A stretch of DNA of 64,000 nucleotides from the NCBI RefSeq assembly GCF_037975245.1, contig NC_092578.1:5621001-5685000 (forward strand). The letters run 5' to 3'. Of the stretch, positions 58,739-64,000 are shown one piece after another (position 1 is the first letter of the stretch; every line of letters begins with the position of its first letter). A program made the position numbers and the translations under genes. The notes beneath the pieces were generated by a model. The model saw only the letters and a list, made by a program, of their open reading frames with translations, was not told the origin of the DNA and made no database searches. This DNA comes from Apostichopus japonicus. Taxonomy: Eukaryota > Echinodermata > Holothuroidea > Aspidochirotida > Stichopodidae.

Positions 58739-58744
58739 GGGTAG

Positions 58745-59992
58745 GTATGTAAAAAGGAATTGGGAGGGGGGATGTTTAATCATTCCATTTCAATGAAACA
58801 CATAAGATATAAAAGTTGGTTCAGTGTGGTAAGAGGGTAAGGGGGGATAGGTATTGAGGCAGGAAGGGGGGGCGAGGGGTGTGGGAGAGTGAGAAATAGA
58901 AATACAATGTACCAAAGAATAGTTTGCTATTAAATCTGTCATAGGTAACATTTATCTACAGCGCAAAGAGAAAATAAGAACACTTCAAATTTGGAAATTT
59001 AGTCATGGAAACCATCAAAAATCTATAAAGTGACTCAAGATTGTTATATCTGCAGAAATGGCAACAAAATTTAAAAATGGGAATCTATAGCATTCCTGCA
59101 AAGGCCCAACATGTCCAACACATAGGTCCAAAAGGCCCAACACAAAGGTCCTATTGCATGTGATCTGTACTGTTTACAGATCTCCAAAGATTTTGCATAG
59201 GGCTGCAACATATCTATGTGCTAGTTAATAATAGTAGAAAATATGTTTGAAAAGAAATTGTCTTCAATAATTACAAGGAGAAGCGAAGGTTTGAGTCCAG
59301 TATATTCTATTTAACAAAGCTATAACTCAGTTTACCTCAAAGAAGCTTTCTGATTCGTTGATGACCAGACGTGTGGAAAGTTGCCGAACCAACGGTGAGC
59401 AAAACTTTGTTGCTAGTATCAAAAACGGACCTTTGTTAGTAGTAATATGTCACACTATGTGTGTAAATTAGGGAATGTGCAGGTACTCTGCCTAGAAATA
59501 TAATAGAAATATCTGTCATAGATTCCTCCAAGGAATTCTCAGTGATTTCACAGACTGCAGCTTGCCACGGTTCACGGAACTAGAAAGGACCGATGTGACG
59601 GCGCCCTCTGTTGATCTAAGGTGTGGCTGGAGATCCCCATGACAACACATGTTAAACATATGTGTGATATTCATAACATTGTTACAATGACCATGTTCAC
59701 AACTTCACACAAGTTCCCATGGTGACATACAATGAGTGAGGCAGTATTCACTGTATCTTGGTACCATCAAGTGATGCGTTGTTTTGCCTCATTTTTCATT
59801 CTCTCTGTCATCAATTTCTGCACCAGTGATTCTCCACGAGACATGTATATGGTAGTTCCATGGATGTTGGAAGCTGGGACATTAGTTTTATCCTCAAGTG
59901 AACCATTAGAGATACTGGTTTCATGGCTCGATACTTCTCGACCATATGATTTCAATCAGTCCACGATTGTAGCACCTTCTGTTCAAGAAATC
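58745..59992. other. 3' flank of the GTF3C4-like gene, no other gene recognised
   Basis: Probably includes the 3' UTR of the minus-strand gene ending at 59993. The plus-strand frame at 59732-60040 runs antisense to its last exon and has no domain. No clear poly(A) signal was found. Confidence 0.5.
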
Positions 59993-62900
59993 TCAGGTGA
60001 CAAACACGCTGCTACAGAAGATACATCGCTCCTTCAATAGATCGACCAGCCAAGGCGAACCTGAACGATGTGAGGAAGGTCAAAATGGAACAGAATTTTT
60101 ATCTTAATGACTTTGATAAAAACAACAAAAGATTATTGTACTGCAAATGAGATATCAAAATGGAATTCTTAAAATTCCTTTGGGTTTTGCTTTCTGCATT
60201 TTAAAGTAACACAAATAGAAACATAAAAGACTTCAGATGGTAGTGATGCAATGACATCACAGATTTACAAAATGATATCCAACAGTCACAACATTTTAAC
60301 GATGATGTTTCCTTAATTGAGCAAAGATTTCTTGTAGTTGTTTGAGGACGTCGTCTATCACGAAGTTTGCTATCAAACAGATGATTTTAGCTGGGTTAAC
60401 TTTGTGTCTCTTTCATGGAATTTCCATTACTGGACTGAGTTGAAGATACATTAGTTGAATATCCAATATGGATTATCCCAGATCTAGATAATCCATCTCT
60501 GGATAATCCATATTTCACTATACTCACTACTCTCATCCGGAGCACACGACTTCGCAGAGCACCAACCGCAATGTCTCGTCTTCCTCTGGCACAACAGCAA
60601 GGAAAGACTACATCTCCCTGTAGGGAGTGAAAAGTCAAAACTTCCATTCAAAATTCATATACATCATAAGGAACATAGATTGATTTTTATTGCAAAATGT
60701 GCAGACTGAACGAAGCACACAGGATTAAGCAAAAACAATAACATGAAACACAATCTTCTCATTATTGTTGAATATTATCATTGAGCATTAGATCTGATGT
60801 TTGGTCTTTCCATTGCATAAATCCTTTCTTTTTTAATAAACCCCTAGCTCTGTCTTCCATAAAAAAAAAATAAACGGGTCGTAAGAGAGTTAAATTTGCT
60901 CTAACAGGTTATGAAACGATGCTAATGTGCCGATACAAAAATAAAATGCAACATCTGAAATTAAGACAAAACAGGGTTCAAGAGTAGCAGTTTTGATGGC
61001 TCTCAACTTTGTCTCTAATACAATACAATAATTTCTGTGATAAAAACTGCTATGAATCTTTGCAGTTGTATAACATTTGCCCATTTTGCATAGTATTTTG
61101 TAACAAGATACTGGATATATTATCCTGTGATATATAATATTATGTTATATCAGCATTTCTTTAAAACTTACTCCAAGTGTGTCCATTGCTACAAGTGTCG
61201 CTCAACAGGCTCTGAAATTTTATTTCTGAAAACAGCAAATAGTAGATAAGGAATAACAAAAATGAAAAATTGAAAGCATAGTCCCTTGGCAAATAGTGAA
61301 ATTTGTCATCATTTTCTGCATTACTAGTTAAGAAATGGAAAGTATTATCACCTAGAAAATTAATTTTCATTGTTTGGCAAAAACATTACTAATGTATCTG
61401 GCAACTTAAGAATAAATGACTTAATGATGGGCTTGAGCTGCAAGTGTGCTAAAAAATATACTAATTTTTTCTTTTGTAACTTACACCACAGCAAAGAAGA
61501 AGGAGAACAAATGAATTTCATAGTTTGGCAAGGAAACTTCTACAAATGTATCTGGCAACAAAGAATATTAAGTGACATAATTATGAATTTATTTTCATTA
61601 TAAAGTTCACCCCACATCGATTAACGAATGTGTTTTGTGGAATGATTTATAAATTTGATATAAAGGGGATATTAAAGTCGATAATTTAATGAGGATGGTG
61701 TTTTTCAAAGGATACTTTCACCGCACAAGACGCATAATTCATATAGAGTTGAGGTATTCACTGACTTCACAATGTCCTTTGAACTTGCCAAAGCAATTTC
61801 AACTGCATCTCTGACCAACTTGCGGCTACTGACGGACGTTTGGTTGGTCGTTAACCAGAAGTAACTCATCAAGACAGTCTTCTCGTTGACGGCTGTAAAA
61901 GAATGAAAAACAACATATCGACTAAAACAGAATGAGAGCATTTCCTAGTAGGTCTTAAATACGCCATCAAGACTTCTAAAATATGCTATAAAGACTGAAG
62001 AATGGGCACAAATGTTAAAACTTTGGATATTTTGCAAATAGAGCAAAAGTTCTGCTGATTGGGGGAGCTGTTCATTTCAAAGATCTCTGTCATATAAGCT
62101 AAAGATGATGATTGGGTTGTGTCCCCTTTAACTTGATGTCTGAAGTGGTGTCTAACTATTTAAGGCAGCATTTTGCATGACTTTACTGGGCACTAAATTT
62201 CTCATAACAATTTTTTTTTCCCCTAGGTTGGTCTAATCTCATGTTTTACTTGAAATAAGGAAACATAAAAAATGTTTCAAAATGATCTGATCTGATTTTT
62301 GCATGCGATTGTTATAACATTATGGAAGAGTGTCTGGAAGATCAACTGTATTTGAAGCTGAGACAGAATAACTTATTACTTGTTCATTAACACTCTCTGA
62401 GTGAAACACAAATCTAGAAAGTTGTCTTTAGTTGTATCACTGAAATTCCTGGAAGTTCCATCCACACACTATAAGCTTCAATCTTGAAAATTCTCACAAT
62501 CCGGAAGAAGCATTTTACTTACCTTCGATCTTCACATTTCGAAGGATTTTACTTAAATGTAAAGCCATCAATACTTCTTCACTTTCCAATACTTTTGTTT
62601 CCTAAAATGAGAATTGATTATGGAGATGAATAAAATTCAGTTAATATTTAACGTGAATCCAGAAAAAAAACCTCAGAGAATGTGGAATATTCCATGTCAT
62701 TATACAAGCAAATTTGCACAAATTTATCTCTGTAATGCTACTGATCAGACCACGGTGTGAAAGGACGTGTAAAGACCACTATTTCTACCTTGATTGTCAT
62801 TCCGGTACAGCATCTACCCTTACTCTCCCACTGTTACACCCTACTAAATGAAACAGGCGAGTAATAGGACTTCAACATTATACCAGGCACGAGACTTTAG

Positions 62901-64000
62901 GAGGTAGAATGAGGTTGCACAGTCTGCTACAGGGTCCGGTCAGTGACATAATCATACTACCAGGTAACTATAAAAACGATAAAGTCAGATTGACATTTCT
63001 GCTCTAAGGAGGGGGATAAGTGAGGAGCAATGCAAGTAGTCAACACAAATATGGGTAGCTCCCACCCCATCCCCCCTTCCTCGAATGGTCCCCATTTTAA
63101 GTAAAATCTTTTAAACAACATCTGACTACACCAGAACTGAAGAGTGATTACCGATAGGCCCACTGCACTCCCCCACCCTTCGCTAATTGCCTAAATAATC
63201 AGGGGTGGATGCAAAGATTTGACAAAGGTTGGGGTGTGTGGTCCTCGGGTCACTGAAACAGACTCTCATGTAGAGGGGTTTCCCCACGGCAAAAAACATT
63301 TGAGATGTGAAATTGTGCAGTCTAAGGCATATTTTGGCTATAAATTAGGTATATAGTTGAGAGTGTGGTGACCAATTGGCTAAGGCGTCGGACTCGTGAT
63401 CCAAGGATTGCTGGTTCGATTCATACCTAGTTCATTACGTTGTGTCCTGCTCCTTGGGCAAGATGCTTTATCTCACTTGTCTCTCTCCAACCAGGGGTTA
63501 AATGGGTGAGGTACCTGTGAGGTAACTTGTCATTGGGCGCAGTATATAACTGGAGGGATTGTCTCTGGGACAGGTTATCATTGACCAGGGGTAATACAAC
63601 GTCTGTAAAGCGCTTTGAGACCTATCGCTGGTGTAAAGCGCTATATAAAAATCAAATATTAATATTATATTTTGGCTATAAATTAGGAGTATAGTTAGGT
63701 CTATTGGAAAGGATGTTTAAACTAAATAACACCCTTTTTTATGGGTTTGAAAATTGGTGGGGGGGGTGGTGGTGGGGCTTGTACAACGCATACCACCACT
63801 CTGGATCCACACCTGCTAATTAAACATTGGATAATAATTGCTATTTTTTTATTATCCTTGCAAAAACCATTAATGTATGCAATCATAGCAGAGAAAAAAG
63901 TCTTTTACATCAATTTTGGACCTTTATACTCTTAGGCTGCCACTGTAGCAACAAAACACGATCAAATAAGAGCAAAAGACCGAGGGCTTACCATATCCTT
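59993..64000 (-). CDS. GTF3C4: TFIIIC 90-kDa subunit homologue, C-terminal exons only
   Basis: Seven exons chain in phase on the minus strand: from beyond 64000 to 63992, then 62601-62523, 61892-61716, 61225-61172, 60617-60528 and 60060-59993 (stop). The first of these is only its last three codons in view, so five exons are whole. After a helical stretch (ETKVLESEEVLMALHLSKIL; LMSYFWLTTNQTSV) comes a zinc-binding end. It reads CVLC, CSNGHTWRRC, CGWC with spaced SLSLLL, and finally PWLVDLLKERCIFCSSVF. Paired CxxC motifs around GHxWxRCxL, closing with a short CxxC tail, are the hallmark of the C-terminal domain of GTF3C4/TFIIIC90. That subunit belongs to the TFIIIC complex that recruits RNA polymerase III to tRNA genes. 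The assignment rests on this terminus alone, since the N-terminal beta-propeller lies outside the window. Reading through the donor after 60528 would give an alternative short tail. Confidence 0.75.
63359..63667 (+). mobile_element. tRNA-derived SINE with long target-site duplication
   Basis: The tRNA-like head has A-box TGGCTAAGGCG and B-box GGTTCGATTC (63415-63424). The body contains TCCTTGGGCAAGATGCTTTA, and the tail TGTAAAGCGCTTTGAGACC...AAAGCGCTATATAAA is followed by AATATT repeats. Direct repeats of about 29 bp flank it (63330-63358 and 63668-63696) with about two mismatches. It lies in an intron of the GTF3C4-like gene in antisense. Confidence 0.9.

Noticed and set aside
59732-60040. 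102-aa plus-strand frame
   Set aside because: Antisense to the last exon of the GTF3C4-like gene, with no domain or splice context.
63366-63436. A tRNA gene
   Set aside because: tRNA-like head is fused to a SINE body and flanked by target duplications.

Overview
The window is animal nuclear DNA: AT-rich, with short phase-consistent exons bounded by GT/AG, long introns and many dispersed transposons. The gene set (a CYP20-type P450, TRA2, asparagine synthetase, a TFIIIC subunit), the abundant tRNA-derived SINEs and the many taggccta-type words suit a marine invertebrate deuterostome, most likely an echinoderm. That placement is an inference; no sequence comparison could be run.

Layout from left to right. 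1-8.7 kb: a CYP20A1-like cytochrome P450 on the minus strand, ten coding exons in view, with its 3' end including the heme-binding region lying beyond base 1. One of its introns holds a candidate solo LTR with a heat-shock-type promoter; another holds a (GGGGT)n minisatellite. 11.7-13.5 kb: an intronless leucine-rich-repeat single-pass membrane protein on the plus strand. 14.1-18.1 kb: a SINE, a TTAA-flanked MITE and a 1.9-kb foldback element whose arms are arrays of CTTAAG palindromes. 18.5-26.4 kb: a complete transformer-2 splicing-factor gene (8 exons, 245 aa), with a GAA-rich candidate cassette exon just before its last, three-codon exon. 33.7-42.6 kb: a complete asparagine synthetase gene on the minus strand (10 coding exons, 561 aa), with a likely 5' UTR exon and an ATF4/C-EBP-type composite element near 44.0 kb. 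44.8-47.3 kb: a 5'-truncated LINE and a decayed P/THAP9-type transposase. 50.2-52.0 kb: nested inverted-repeat elements. 52.9-58.0 kb: a young Ty3/gypsy retrotransposon with three LTRs that look identical. 60.0-64.0 kb: the 3' exons of a minus-strand gene best read as GTF3C4 (TFIIIC90), running off the right edge.

The cellular genes are unrelated housekeeping or regulatory genes and do not form an operon or pathway. TRA2 and ASNS are convergent, with 3' ends about 7 kb apart. The points most worth following up are the CTTAAG foldback element, the possible self-regulating TRA2 exon, the heat-shock-element LTR, the three-LTR gypsy arrangement with one target-site duplication and an altered protease motif, and the candidate amino-acid-response element upstream of ASNS.
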